From JAVBTT01 sp031556035 (GTDB taxonomy: Bacteria > Bacillota > Clostridia > Oscillospirales > UBA929): DNA of 64,000 bases. The DNA is taken from contig JAVBTT010000023.1 of NCBI GenBank assembly GCA_031556035.1, positions 48,426 through 112,425 on the forward strand, read 5' to 3'. The notes beneath the pieces are model-generated. The model did no database searches and was not told the DNA's origin. It was given only the letters and a program-made list of their open reading frames with translations. Of the stretch, positions 9,423-17,525 are shown piece by piece (position 1 is the stretch's first letter; each line of letters starts with the position of its first letter). Made by a program: the position numbers and the translations under genes.

Positions 9423-9430
9423 GCGCAGCT

Positions 9431-9468
9431 GAAAACGGCGGGCCCCAAAAGGGGCGCCGCCGTTTCTC
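9431..9468. terminator. Bidirectional intrinsic terminator
   Basis: Stem AAACGGCGG-GCCCC / GGGGC-GCCGCCGTTT around an AAAA loop with one bulge. It is flanked by A- and T-rich ends and placed between the convergent kinase (+) and SASP (-) genes. Confidence 0.75.
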
Positions 9469-9516
9469 AGAAAAGGAAGAACAATCAGTTGGAAAGGAAT
9501 GAGGAGGGTTCTTTGG

Positions 9517-9705
9517 TTACTTGCCTCTCTCGTAGCTCTCGATCATCTTTTTGACCATCTGGCCGCCGACCGATCCGGCCTGGCGGGAGGTCAGGTCGCC
9601 GTTATAGCCCTGCTTCAGGGTAACGCCCACGTCGGACGCGGCTTCCATCTTAAATCGATTCATAGCTTCCTTGGCTTCCGGGACAACGTACTTGTTGCTG
9701 GCCAT
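9517..9705 (-). CDS. Alpha/beta-type small acid-soluble spore protein
   Basis: DNA-binding protein that coats and protects the spore chromosome and is cleaved by GPR protease at germination. The 62 residues include the family hallmarks 'KYVVPEAKEAMNRFKMEAASD' region, a GPR-type cleavage stretch around 'FKMEAAS', and 'GYNGDLTSRQAGSVGGQMVK'. A GGAGTG ribosome site precedes the ATG. This is the clearest evidence that the organism forms spores. A sigma-G promoter is expected; GAATA at 9817-9821 with an AT-rich CATATAATA 15 nt downstream is suggestive, but does not fit the sigma-G -10 consensus well. Confidence 0.96.
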   Translation of the reverse strand: MASNKYVVPEAKEAMNRFKMEAASDVGVTLKQGYNGDLTSRQAGSVGGQMVKKMIESYERGK

Positions 9706-10116
9706 CGTTTAATTCACTCCGTATTCTTTCGATTGCGCATCCAAGACGTTTTTGAAGCGTCTTCGATGCGGCGCTCTTGTTTAGCGCAGACATATTATAT
9801 GCCGCAGATGTGCTATTATTCGAAAAGATATGACCAAAACCCCCAATGTTTGATACTGCGTATACCTTGGAAACCCTTTTTTTATTGATTGGCTATGGAG
9901 CCGAGACGAAATTGATCAACATTTCCTTAAGCGATGGAAGTTTTAATTCGATATACAGGATGCATGGTTTTGGTGCTGTGGCGCTGTATATTATCCCTGC
10001 CCGGCGAACCGGAACAATCTGATTTTAATCAATATTACGCCTTTCGCCAGACTTTAAAACTCCTGAAATTTGCCCCGAGGCGTAATTTTACCCGGTATGC
10101 TTTTGAGGAATGTGTG
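9706..10116. other. Intergenic region between divergent genes, no gene seen
   Basis: About 410 bases that are AT-richer than their neighbours. They hold the leader of the SASP gene and the untranslated region of the GGDEF receptor. The frame of the receptor stays open back to 9934, but this extension has no ribosome site and shows no protein-like pattern. Confidence 0.6.
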
Positions 10117-11967
10117 ATGAACGTTACTGCAACGGCGCGAACTCCCCTCAACCGCATTCGCGCGGCCGTTCTGTCGGCCGTGATGTTTGCGCTGCTCCTC
10201 AGCGGCTGCGGTGCGCGTGTCGCCGACAACGAGACTCCGATTCCCGACAGTGAGCGGATAAATATCGTGTACGCGGCGGACTTTGAGTTCGCTCCCTTCA
10301 GGGTGTCCACCGACCAGGGCTACTTCGGTTATGAGATTGACGTCAACACCGCGATTTTTACAGATACAAAGTATAAGCTCGAGTATGTTTTCAGGGACTT
10401 GGCGATAGATAACCTTGAGGAGCTGGCCAAAAGCGATGAGATCGACATATTCGGCTGGAGGGTTATCACCCCGCTGACAAAGCAGTACATGCTGCTCAGC
10501 GACCCGGTATATGAGTTCAACTGGGGCGCCGTTACGCTGCCCGACATCGGGGAGCTGACCGAGAGCGACCTGTTCAATTATAAAATCGGCATCGTCCACA
10601 AGAAGTATCCTTACAATTACCTGGTTTCCAATCTGGGAATCGGCAACTATGTCATTTTTGACAGCTACATCGAAGCGGCGGAGTCTCTTATTGACGGTGA
10701 TATCGACATCTGGTTCGAGGAAAGGGAAATATCCAACTACTATCTTATAAGAACCAGCCATTACGCCACCACCGTTTTTCATGAGGAAACGAATATACCG
10801 GTTCCAGTGGGCTTGCTGATACGTCCGGATCACACAGAGCTGCACGCGGAAATCAACAGACAGATCGCGAAAATGAAGGAGATCAACCAGCTTGAGTCGT
10901 TTTACTACCGCCATTTCCAGAAACACAGCCGTGAGTATTTCAAGGAACAGGAGAGAAATACCCGGAACATAATTCTGATATGCGTTGCCTCCGTGATAGT
11001 GCTTATAGCTATCACGCTGTACATTTACTATATAAACCGCAAATACCGCAGGACGGCAAAGGCGCTCTCCGTGGTCAACATCTCCCTGGAGGAGGCCAAG
11101 GAGCAGTTCTCGGCGGCTGTTGACGGCGCAAACGACGGAATACTCTATTATTCAGAGCGCACAGGACGGCTGATACTCTCTGAGCGTTTCTGCGAAATAC
11201 TGGGGACAGGGCATAAAAAGAGGTTTGAGCTAGGCGAGCTTTTTGAAATACTGTTCAGCGTACTCCAACCCAGGCATCACGAGCGTGTTCGCGAGTTCGC
11301 CTCATATTTCTCCGAAAAAAGAGAGGGCTTCTTTTTTGAGGAGTTTTCCACCGCTGACGCGGCTCAACCGGCGCGCTGGGTGTCTGTCCGCATAAAGCTT
11401 GAGCGCAGACACGGGAATTGGACGGCAGGGGGTACGCTCTCCGACATCACAGAGCGCAAGGAGGCGGAGGCGAAGGCTCTTTACTATGCCCAGCACGACT
11501 ATCTGACGGGAATATACAACCGCCTGTATCTGATGAGGCTGGCCAATGAACGGATATCGGCTGCCAGGGAGCGGCGCGAAGCGTTTTTCGTCATGTATAT
11601 AGACCTCGACAACTTCAAGAAAATAAACGACACCTACGGGCACGACCACGGTGACGACGCGCTCAGGGCGGTGGTCGGGGTTGTGCGGGATATCCTGCCG
11701 GAGGACGCGGTATTCGCGCGCGTGGGCGGGGATGAGTTTGTCGTGCTGCTGCCCGCCAAGTACCAGGCCGACAGCATATGCGGCGAGATGACCCGCAAAA
11801 TCTCGGCGCTCAGCGTCAGGGACGTGCGCATCGGGGCGTCGATAGGGATTTCCTGCTACCCGGAGGATTACGAGACGATCGAGGAGCTCATCGTTTCGGC
11901 GGACACGGCCTCCAGATTCTCAAAGGATAACGGCAAAAACCGGTGGAGCTATTACGGCGGCATCTAA
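10117..11967 (+). CDS. Lipoprotein-anchored solute-binding / PAS / GGDEF diguanylate cyclase
   Basis: Transmembrane receptor predicted to make cyclic di-GMP in response to an external ligand. ATG follows GAGGAATGTGTG. The signal peptide ends in lipobox LLSGC (about residue 30). Residues about 45-280 are a family 3 periplasmic-binding domain, followed by a membrane segment 'IILICVASVIVLIAITLYI' near 288, a PAS-like domain, and a C-terminal GGDEF domain with an intact GGDEF at 537-541. The position of the RxxD inhibitory site is not conserved, so product inhibition may be absent. The last codons and 30 bp of downstream sequence recur inverted at 57218-57264. No EAL or PilZ protein is nearby. 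Confidence 0.9.
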   Translation: MNVTATARTPLNRIRAAVLSAVMFALLLSGCGARVADNETPIPDSERINIVYAADFEFAPFRVSTDQGYFGYEIDVNTAIFTDTKYKLEYVFRDLAIDNLEELAKSDEIDIFGWRVITPLTKQYMLLSDPVYEFNWGAVTLPDIGELTESDLFNYKIGIVHKKYPYNYLVSNLGIGNYVIFDSYIEAAESLIDGDIDIWFEEREISNYYLIRTSHYATTVFHEETNIPVPVGLLIRPDHTELHAEINRQIAKMKEINQLESFYYRHFQKHSREYFKEQERNTRNIILICVASVIVLIAITLYIYYINRKYRRTAKALSVVNISLEEAKEQFSAAVDGANDGILYYSERTGRLILSERFCEILGTGHKKRFELGELFEILFSVLQPRHHERVREFASYFSEKREGFFFEEFSTADAAQPARWVSVRIKLERRHGNWTAGGTLSDITERKEAEAKALYYAQHDYLTGIYNRLYLMRLANERISAARERREAFFVMYIDLDNFKKINDTYGHDHGDDALRAVVGVVRDILPEDAVFARVGGDEFVVLLPAKYQADSICGEMTRKISALSVRDVRIGASIGISCYPEDYETIEELIVSADTASRFSKDNGKNRWSYYGGI

Positions 11968-11997
11968 CAGTAGTAATTTATGTGGCTTATATAGCCG
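11950..11997 (+). repeat. 48-bp dispersed repeat, copy 1
   Basis: Contains the last codons of the GGDEF gene (YYGGI and stop) and downstream sequence TAGTAATTTATGTGGC. An inverted copy with about two differences lies at 57218-57264. Confidence 0.8.
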
Positions 11998-12041
11998 CCG
12001 TAACATGTGTTAAAATCAATATTACTCGGATATAGTATAAC

Positions 12042-12075
12042 AGTCCCCCATTCCGGCTGATCCGGAATGGGGGCT
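12042..12075. terminator. Bidirectional terminator hairpin
   Basis: Stem AGTCCCCCATTCCGG / CCGGAATGGGGGCT with a 5-nt loop, placed between the convergent GGDEF (+) and VanW (-) genes. Confidence 0.75.
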
Positions 12076-12081
12076 GTGCCG

Positions 12082-13878
12082 TTATGCTCCCGTATCATCC
12101 TCCCCGCTGCCGGGAGACGGATCGGGCTCCGGTTCCCCGGACGGGGACGGAGAGGGGTCATCGGGCGCGGATGGAGAAGGGGATGGGGATGCAGACGGGG
12201 ATGGAGACGGGCTCGGCGCCGGCTCCTGAGAGGGGCTTGGGCCGACCGGCCCCCCTGTAGGCACCAATCCCGGGCCAAGCTCGGTGACCTTGTCGACCTT
12301 GCGGTATGTGCTCTTGGCCTCCGCGGAGCGGGAGACAACATTTCCGAGCGAATCCTTCACCACCCGGTAGGTCTGCACGACCGCGCCGCTGTGCCCGTCC
12401 ACGGTCACCTTCTTTGAGCCTGGGGCGAGGGCATCGTTGACCTTGGTTATCTCCTGGAACGGGGTGCTGCTGAGCACGTCCCGCTCAATCTCCACAGTGT
12501 AATCGCTGTCCCGGTACCCGATTATCGAGGTTTTGACCTGCTTGCCCTCGACGCTAGCCAGTATCTGCACCGGGTAGGCGGTGTTGTTTTCAAACCTGAA
12601 GTCGATAGTGCCCCAGTTGACTGTGGCGTCCCTGCCGCTTTGCAGATAGGCTACCGTCATGGAGTGGTTCTGGCGCTCGACTATCTTGAGGTTTGCGAGC
12701 AGCGCCGCGTTATACAGAGTGGAGGACATCTGACAGATTCCTCCCCCGATTTCGTCGACCAGCCTGCCGTTGACGTATGCGCCGGCGCCCTTGAAGCCGC
12801 GCTCGGCGGTTCGCTCGCCCACTGTCCCGTTGTAGGAGAACACGTCCCCGGGGAGCAGTATTGTCCCGTTTATAAACGAGGCCGCCAGCCTGATGTTGTC
12901 GGTGCGGTCGGAGGATGAGCTGGCAAGATTTGTTGAGAACGAGGCCAGCGTGTCCTTGAACAGGCGGCTCTCAAGCGAGGCCTGAGTGAGCGCCGGGGGG
13001 GTTATGACCAGCGGTATCGAGAAGTCCCCTCCCTGCCCGGCTCGTCGCCTGGCGTCCTCCATGTCGAAGCCGATTCCGTCCACATGGGGCATAATTTTCG
13101 GCTCGGCCGGGTTGGAGGTGTCGAGATACGCGTCCTTGGGCTCGGTGCGCACAGAGTCGTAAAGGCTTTGAAGGGGAAGCGGCTCCGGCTCCACGAGCGC
13201 CGTCTCGGTGGAAATGTCGGAGAAATCCCGCGAGAGAAAGCGGCTTACGATAAGGTCGGCAAGCGCCCCCTCGTTCAGGCTGCGGCCAGGGCTTCCGCCG
13301 CGCACGAGTATTTCGGAGCTCTTGATTTCCCAGGAAAACTGCGCCGGCTCCGAGTTCACAAGAGCGGACAGCTCTTTTATCCGTGAGGCCACCGCCGCCC
13401 GGTCTATGTAAAACTCGTCGGAGCCCCCCATGTCCCTGGAGGCGAAGGGAGAGGACGCGACAAAGAGCGCACGGCTGAAAACATTGCCGACGCGCCCCAT
13501 TTCATACGCGCCGCGCGCGTGGCTTTCAGCGGAGAAGCCGGCTCCGGCCTCCTCCGCTGTTATTTTTGTCGATTGTCCGTCCACGTTCAGGCTTATTGAG
13601 GCCCCGTCGTACACGCCCGAAAGCTCCAGCTCCAGCGTCAGCCTGGCATCCTCCTCGGTGAGGCCGCCCAGGGATATTTCTCCGGCGTGTATCCCGGGAT
13701 ATATTTTGTTGTAACCAAACATCGCCCAGATCAGGACGCCCAGGAGAAGCGCCGTGATTGAGCCGAGGACTATGGCGGATATTTTGGCCAGCGCTCGTCC
13801 CGCGCCGCCCGGTTTTTCCGCCCTGGTGGGTGGCTTCCTGTTTTCGCCCGGGGGTTTCAGTGTCACCGTCTTGCCCAT
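12082..13878 (-). CDS. VanW/YoaR-family membrane-anchored protein with G5 domain
   Basis: Predicted cell-wall-associated protein, function unknown. A membrane segment near residues 34-56 ('ISAIVLGSITALLLGVLIWAM') is followed by YoaR-like repeats and then the VanW domain, which keeps the signature 'GGGICQMSSTLYNAALLA' and 'ERQNHSMTVAYL'. A G5-type region comes next, then a long Pro/Ser tail of PSPSPS repeats (last ~55 residues), probably a wall-spanning spacer. The ATG at 13878 has AAAGGA upstream. An in-frame ATG at 13911 sits almost on the predicted transcription start and has no usable ribosome site. Confidence 0.88.
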   Translation of the reverse strand: MGKTVTLKPPGENRKPPTRAEKPGGAGRALAKISAIVLGSITALLLGVLIWAMFGYNKIYPGIHAGEISLGGLTEEDARLTLELELSGVYDGASISLNVDGQSTKITAEEAGAGFSAESHARGAYEMGRVGNVFSRALFVASSPFASRDMGGSDEFYIDRAAVASRIKELSALVNSEPAQFSWEIKSSEILVRGGSPGRSLNEGALADLIVSRFLSRDFSDISTETALVEPEPLPLQSLYDSVRTEPKDAYLDTSNPAEPKIMPHVDGIGFDMEDARRRAGQGGDFSIPLVITPPALTQASLESRLFKDTLASFSTNLASSSSDRTDNIRLAASFINGTILLPGDVFSYNGTVGERTAERGFKGAGAYVNGRLVDEIGGGICQMSSTLYNAALLANLKIVERQNHSMTVAYLQSGRDATVNWGTIDFRFENNTAYPVQILASVEGKQVKTSIIGYRDSDYTVEIERDVLSSTPFQEITKVNDALAPGSKKVTVDGHSGAVVQTYRVVKDSLGNVVSRSAEAKSTYRKVDKVTELGPGLVPTGGPVGPSPSQEPAPSPSPSPSASPSPSPSAPDDPSPSPSGEPEPDPSPGSGEDDTGA

Positions 13879-13923
13879 ACGTATTGAGTGTCCTTTCAAA
13901 AATAACATCATACCTCATATTAT

Positions 13924-13953
13924 ATTATAGCTTCCCGCTACGCTATAATACAA
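13924..13953 (-). promoter_or_regulatory. Sigma-A-type promoter of the VanW gene
   Basis: -35 TTGTAT (13948-13953), 18-nt spacer, -10 TATAAT (13924-13929) on the minus strand. Start of transcription would fall near 13917. Confidence 0.6.
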
Positions 13954-14061
13954 TTACAGTTTGGTAACACATGGGCAACAAACGGAAAATCCTCTCGCGC
14001 CGCTTCGACAGATTTCGACCGGATACGCCGGTCAGCGGAGTTCAAAGCATATCCCCTCATG

Positions 14062-14089
14062 TTATTGGTTCCGCGATTAAACCCTGCCG
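14062..14089 (+). repeat. 28-bp dispersed repeat, copy 1
   Basis: Shares CCGCGATTAAACC and flanks with 58377-58404 (three mismatches over 28 bp). Both copies are intergenic and in the same orientation. Confidence 0.55.
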
Positions 14090-14140
14090 CGATAGCTCCT
14101 CATAATGCTCTGCCACAGTCGGCAAGGCTTAACTGGTACA

Positions 14141-14419
14141 TCAAGGCATTACAAGTGACGAATGGTTGGTGAGGGTTTTCATGGCGATAGACATATACGC
14201 GCCGGCTTCCTGCATTTTCGGGACGCCTGTTTCGGTCTGGCCGCTTCTGTGCAGCTGGTCGGCGGCCTCGCCGCTGATACTCCGATACTCATTGAGCTGG
14301 CTGCTGAGCTGGTCGCTGAAGCCCTGATCCTCCACCTTCGGGGTGAGCTGCTCAATCGCTGTAATCCCCATTTGGGAGTTTTGATAGATATAGTTTAATA
14401 TTTCCGTGTTGTGATCCAT
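14141..14419 (-). CDS. Small helical protein of unknown function
   Basis: 92 residues starting MDHNTEILNYIYQNSQMG, with ATG preceded by GAAAGGAGAGC. The sequence is almost wholly predicted helix, with 'MGITAIEQLTPKVEDQGF' and 'QLNEYRSISGEAADQL', and resembles the ferritin-like/CotF-like small proteins common in spore-forming clostridia. No catalytic motif is seen. It is transcribed away from the rpmH operon. A spore-coat or stress role is conceivable but not shown. Confidence 0.65.
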   Translation of the reverse strand: MDHNTEILNYIYQNSQMGITAIEQLTPKVEDQGFSDQLSSQLNEYRSISGEAADQLHRSGQTETGVPKMQEAGAYMSIAMKTLTNHSSLVMP

Positions 14420-14528
14420 TGAAAGCTCTCCTTTCTCTGTTCCTTGCCCTAGTATGGGCGTACGGAAAAGATTTATGAAGGAAATCATAAAAAAATCGCT
14501 ATCAAAGCAAATTGAATCTTCCAAAACC

Positions 14529-14557
14529 TTGACAGCCGAGACCCTTTCTTATATAAT
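14529..14557 (+). promoter_or_regulatory. Consensus sigma-A promoter of the rpmH operon
   Basis: Perfect TTGACA (14529-14534), 17-nt spacer, perfect TATAAT (14552-14557). It drives rpmH-rnpA-yidD-yidC-jag. Confidence 0.9.
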
Positions 14558-14648
14558 GACAACCGATGCTTTTTTGCTTTCAGCGAAAAAGCAGGTGACC
14601 AAGGGTTACTATACTATCCTCCGGTATGGAAACGAGGTGTGAGGCAGA

Positions 14649-14783
14649 ATGGTCAGACCGTATCAACCCAAAAAGAGGCAGCGCTCCAAGGAGCACGGCT
14701 TCCGCAAGCGCATGTCTACCGCCAACGGGCGCAAGGTGCTCGCCCGCAGGCGCGCCAAGGGCCGCAAGAAGCTGTCGGCGTAG
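14649..14783 (+). CDS. rpmH: 50S ribosomal protein L34
   Basis: Ribosomal protein of 44 residues reading MVRPYQPKKRQRSKEHGF and ending GRKKLSA, the full canonical L34 pattern; most relatives have KRTYQP at the N-terminus. GAGG lies just upstream of the ATG. First gene of the conserved rpmH-rnpA-yidD-yidC-jag operon. The dnaA gene and origin that often lie upstream in related bacteria are absent here. Confidence 0.97.
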   Translation: MVRPYQPKKRQRSKEHGFRKRMSTANGRKVLARRRAKGRKKLSA

Positions 14784-14807
14784 TTTTTACGGAGGTCTTG
14801 GCACCCT

Positions 14808-15179
14808 ATGCGCTACACCGTTTCTCTGCGCTCCAATAGAGATTTCAAAAGAATGTACGCTCGGGCTACCAGCGCCCCGGGCGCGTGTCTGGTACTCTTT
14901 TTGAGAAGGAACAGGCTGGGAAAAACCCGCCTGGGCGTCACAGTGGGGACAAAGCTGGGCATCGCCGTGCGGCGCAACCGTATACGCCGCCGCTTGAAAG
15001 AGGCTTACCGGCTGGTTGAGGACAGGCTGCTTCCGGGCTACGACATAGTTATGGTCGCGAGGTCTGGGGCGGAGCACGCCCCTTTTGAGTTGCTGAAGAC
15101 CGAGGTCGTCAGGCTTTTCAACAGGCTTCTCAGTCAGCAGGGCGGGAGCAAGCCCCCCCGGGGCGCGGTAAAGAAATGA
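14808..15179 (+). CDS. rnpA: Ribonuclease P protein component
   Basis: Protein subunit that helps RNase P RNA bind and cleave the 5' leader of pre-tRNA. 123 residues with the family signature 'AVRRNRIRRRLKEAYR' (RNR motif, about residues 51-66) and an N-terminal 'LRSNRDFKRMYARA'. It lies 24 nt after rpmH, and its stop overlaps the ATG of yidD (ATGA). Confidence 0.97.
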   Translation: MRYTVSLRSNRDFKRMYARATSAPGACLVLFLRRNRLGKTRLGVTVGTKLGIAVRRNRIRRRLKEAYRLVEDRLLPGYDIVMVARSGAEHAPFELLKTEVVRLFNRLLSQQGGSKPPRGAVKK

Positions 15180-15385
15180 AAAAGCTTTTGCTGGCCGCCA
15201 TTCGCTTTTATCGCGGGAAAATATCCCCCAACACCCCGCCTTCCTGCCGCTATATACCCACCTGCTCCGCTTACGCCCTGGAGGCGATTGAGAGGTACGG
15301 GGCGGGGAAGGGACTGTGGCTGGCGGTCAGGCGTATCCTGAGGTGCCATCCCTTTCACAGGGGAGGGTACGATCCCGTGCCGTGA
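15176..15385 (+). CDS. yidD: Membrane protein insertion efficiency factor YidD
   Basis: Small membrane-associated protein that assists YidC-dependent insertion. 69 residues with the conserved 'SCRYIPTCSAYALEAIERYG' and 'RILRCHPFHRGGYDPVP' including three cysteines. Its ATG overlaps the rnpA stop, so translation is coupled. Confidence 0.97.
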   Translation: MKKLLLAAIRFYRGKISPNTPPSCRYIPTCSAYALEAIERYGAGKGLWLAVRRILRCHPFHRGGYDPVP

Positions 15386-15429
15386 GCCGATAATACTAAT
15401 AATTGATATTTATTGGAGTGTAGCGCTAC

Positions 15430-16485
15430 ATGTGGGATACCCTGATAGTCAAGCCGTTTGCGTGGCTTCTGCTGACTCTTTACGAGTTCACAAGCTCTTA
15501 CGGCGTCGCGATAATACTCTTCTCTATTGTAACAAGGCTCATAATGCTCTTTTTCTCTGCGAAGGGGAAAAAGGGCATGATGCAGCAGCAGCGTCTGGCG
15601 CCCAAACAAAAAGAGCTTGAAAAGCAGTTTAAAAACGACAAGCAGAAGTACAACGAGGCACTCCAGAAGCTCTATCAGGACGAGGGCGTCTCAATGATGG
15701 GCGGCTGCCTCTGGATGCTGCTGCCGTTCCCGGTGATGATTGCGCTTTACGGGGTGCTGCGCGCGCCGCTCACCAACCTGATGAAGCTGGCCGCGGACAA
15801 AATACAGGTTATCGCGGACTATCTTGGCTTTTCCGCAATCTCAAACGGCACTTTCGACGAACTCGGTCTTGCGCAGGCGATGCAGACCGAGTTCGCCAAT
15901 CACAGCGGGAGCTTCGCCGCCTTTTTAAATAAGACCGGTATTGTTTTTAACGAGATAAACTTCTACTTTTTGGGCTTGAACCTGGTTCAGGTTCCGCCGC
16001 TGCCCTGGGTGGAGCTCAGCCCGCTTATACTTATACCGCTGCTTTCGGGAGCGACCGCCTATCTCTCCTCCTGGGCCACCAGAAAATTCAACGGCCAGCA
16101 GCAGGATCCGACTCAGCAGGGCAGCATGAAGATGCTGAACTATACGATGCCGCTCATCTCGGTTGTAATCGGCTTCAGCATGCCCGCCGCGCTCGGACTT
16201 TACTGGATCATGGGCAACCTGCTCAGCATTGTCCAGGACTACTTCCTCACGAAGTACTACAAGAAAAAGTTCGACGCGGAGGACGCACGCAAGGCGGCTC
16301 TTGAGGAGCGCCGCAGGGCGGCCGAGGCGAAGCTGAAGGAAGAGCGCCGCCAGGAAAAGCTGGCCGCGGTCGAGGCGCACAAAAACAAGCACAAGGTGTA
16401 CAGGGTTTCCAACCAGCCGGGCAAAAGCAAGCAGCCTCCCAAGGGGGGCCAGCCCAAGAAGGGCGCGGAGGGCGAAGGAAACTAA
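15430..16485 (+). CDS. yidC: YidC/Oxa1 membrane protein insertase
   Basis: Inserts and folds membrane proteins, alone or with SecYEG. 351 residues of the Gram-positive short form without the large periplasmic domain. Membrane segments near residues 22-42, 95-115, 175-195 and 235-260; cytoplasmic helical hairpin 'QQRLAPKQKELEKQFKND'; Lys/Arg-rich C-terminal tail (about 280-351) that may contact ribosomes. There is no classical lipobox at the N-terminus, which starts directly with MWDTLIVKPFAW. In sporulating relatives a YidC paralogue is SpoIIIJ; which role this copy plays cannot be told. Confidence 0.95.
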   Translation: MWDTLIVKPFAWLLLTLYEFTSSYGVAIILFSIVTRLIMLFFSAKGKKGMMQQQRLAPKQKELEKQFKNDKQKYNEALQKLYQDEGVSMMGGCLWMLLPFPVMIALYGVLRAPLTNLMKLAADKIQVIADYLGFSAISNGTFDELGLAQAMQTEFANHSGSFAAFLNKTGIVFNEINFYFLGLNLVQVPPLPWVELSPLILIPLLSGATAYLSSWATRKFNGQQQDPTQQGSMKMLNYTMPLISVVIGFSMPAALGLYWIMGNLLSIVQDYFLTKYYKKKFDAEDARKAALEERRRAAEAKLKEERRQEKLAAVEAHKNKHKVYRVSNQPGKSKQPPKGGQPKKGAEGEGN

Positions 16486-16549
16486 TGAGGCGGTATTTCC
16501 GGCGCATCTTATAACCGCCCGCGTTACCGCAGGGGGCCACACCCGGGCT

Positions 16550-16606
16550 TCTCCCGCGCTTCGCTTCTCCTTGGATATTTTTTTACACGCGGGGGCTCCG
16601 CTCTTC
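16550..16606 (-). repeat. Family A element, partial copy 4
   Basis: Minus-orientation 5' end (GAAGAGCGGAGCCCCCGCGTG) plus the first strand of helix II, then degenerate. It lies between yidC and jag against the direction of both genes, an exception to the usual orientation. Confidence 0.65.
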
Positions 16607-16629
16607 GTAAGATGAAAGGGGAATCCTAC

Positions 16630-17361
16630 ATGGAAAAGGTTATAGAAACCACCGGCAAAACAATAGAGGACGCCATTTCGTCGGCGCTTTCCCAGCTTGG
16701 GGTCGAGCGTGACGCGGTGTCGGTGGAGGTGCTGGAAAAGCCCAAGCCCGGCTTCCTCGGCCTTGGAGGCACCCCCGCGAAAATCAGGGTGAGCTTCAGC
16801 GAATCCAGGCTGGAACGTACCGCCGGTTTCCTGAGGGAGCTGCTTAGCCGCATGGACATATTCGCGAGGACGGAAGAGAGCGAGGACGCCGACGGCAACA
16901 TTGCCATAAACCTCACCGGGGATAACATGGGCATCCTTATAGGACGACGCGGCGACACGCTTGAGGCGCTTCAGCATGTTTCCGGATACATCGCCAATAA
17001 AAGCGAGGAGACAAACGTCCGCGTCACAGTTGATACCGAGGGATACCGGGCCAAGCGCGAGGAGGCCCTTGTCAGCCTGGCGAAAAAAATGGCGGCCAAG
17101 GCCGTCAAGTACCGCCGGAATATGGTTCTTGAGCCAATGAACTCCTACGCCCGCCATGTGATACACTCCGCCCTTCAGGACAGTCCCGACGTCACCACCA
17201 AGAGCACGGGAGTTGAGCCGAACCGCCGGGTGGTAATCACGGTTCCCGGGGGGGACAAGCCGACCAAGTCAAGACCCTTCAATCCCCAGCCTTACTCGGG
17301 CGGATCAAGACCTCCGCGCCCCGGCGGACAGCGCCGTCCCGGAGAGAGCAGATTTCGCTAA
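16630..17361 (+). CDS. jag: Jag/KhpB RNA-binding protein
   Basis: RNA-binding regulator linked to YidC and cell division. ATG chosen at 16630 after AAAGGGGAATCC; an upstream ATG at 16612 lies in repeat DNA. Order: Jag_N domain (residues 1-50, 'KPKPGFLGLGG'), KH domain ('NMGILIGRRGDTLEALQHV', about 100-118), R3H domain ('MNSYARHVIHSALQD', about 172-186). The Pro/Gly/Arg-rich tail is probably disordered. Last gene of the rpmH operon; mnmE/mnmG, which often follow, are missing. Confidence 0.94.
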   Translation: MEKVIETTGKTIEDAISSALSQLGVERDAVSVEVLEKPKPGFLGLGGTPAKIRVSFSESRLERTAGFLRELLSRMDIFARTEESEDADGNIAINLTGDNMGILIGRRGDTLEALQHVSGYIANKSEETNVRVTVDTEGYRAKREEALVSLAKKMAAKAVKYRRNMVLEPMNSYARHVIHSALQDSPDVTTKSTGVEPNRRVVITVPGGDKPTKSRPFNPQPYSGGSRPPRPGGQRRPGESRFR

Positions 17362-17374
17362 ATCCCAAAATAAC

Positions 17375-17401
17375 GCTAAAGGTTTTATGAAAAAACCCGA
17401 T
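17375..17401 (+). promoter_or_regulatory. Sigma-D (sigma-28)-like promoter upstream of chemoreceptor gene
   Basis: TAAA (17375-17378), exactly 15 nt, then CCCGATAT (17394-17401), differing at one position from GCCGATAT. A terminator hairpin lies between it and the chemoreceptor ATG. Confidence 0.5.
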
Positions 17402-17430
17402 ATTTTTATAGCGGGCAATATTGATGAGAC

Positions 17431-17462
17431 AATAGACGCAGCGCATGCGTCTATTATTTTTT
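17431..17462 (+). terminator. Intrinsic terminator after jag (or leader attenuator of the chemoreceptor gene)
   Basis: Stem AATAGACGCA / TGCGTCTATT with a short loop followed by ATTTTTT. Confidence 0.8.
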
Positions 17463-17525
17463 CACATTGAGGCAATACTATCAAGAGGCCGTCCGTCGGC
17501 ACACTGACAAGGAGGCTGTACGCGC

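Noticed and set aside
9793..9821. Sigma-G promoter of the SASP gene
   Set aside because: GAATA and CATATAATA are present, but spacing and the -10 core do not fit well; mentioned only in the gene entry.
10046..10072. Sigma-D promoter for the GGDEF gene (TAAA-N15-CCCGAGGC)
   Set aside because: Only the core CCGA fits the -10 element; too weak to call.
14420..14648. Replication origin next to rpmH
   Set aside because: No TTATCCACA-type DnaA boxes and no dnaA gene.
15925..17166. 413-codon minus-strand frame across yidC and jag
   Set aside because: Spans two real genes in antisense and has no independent support.
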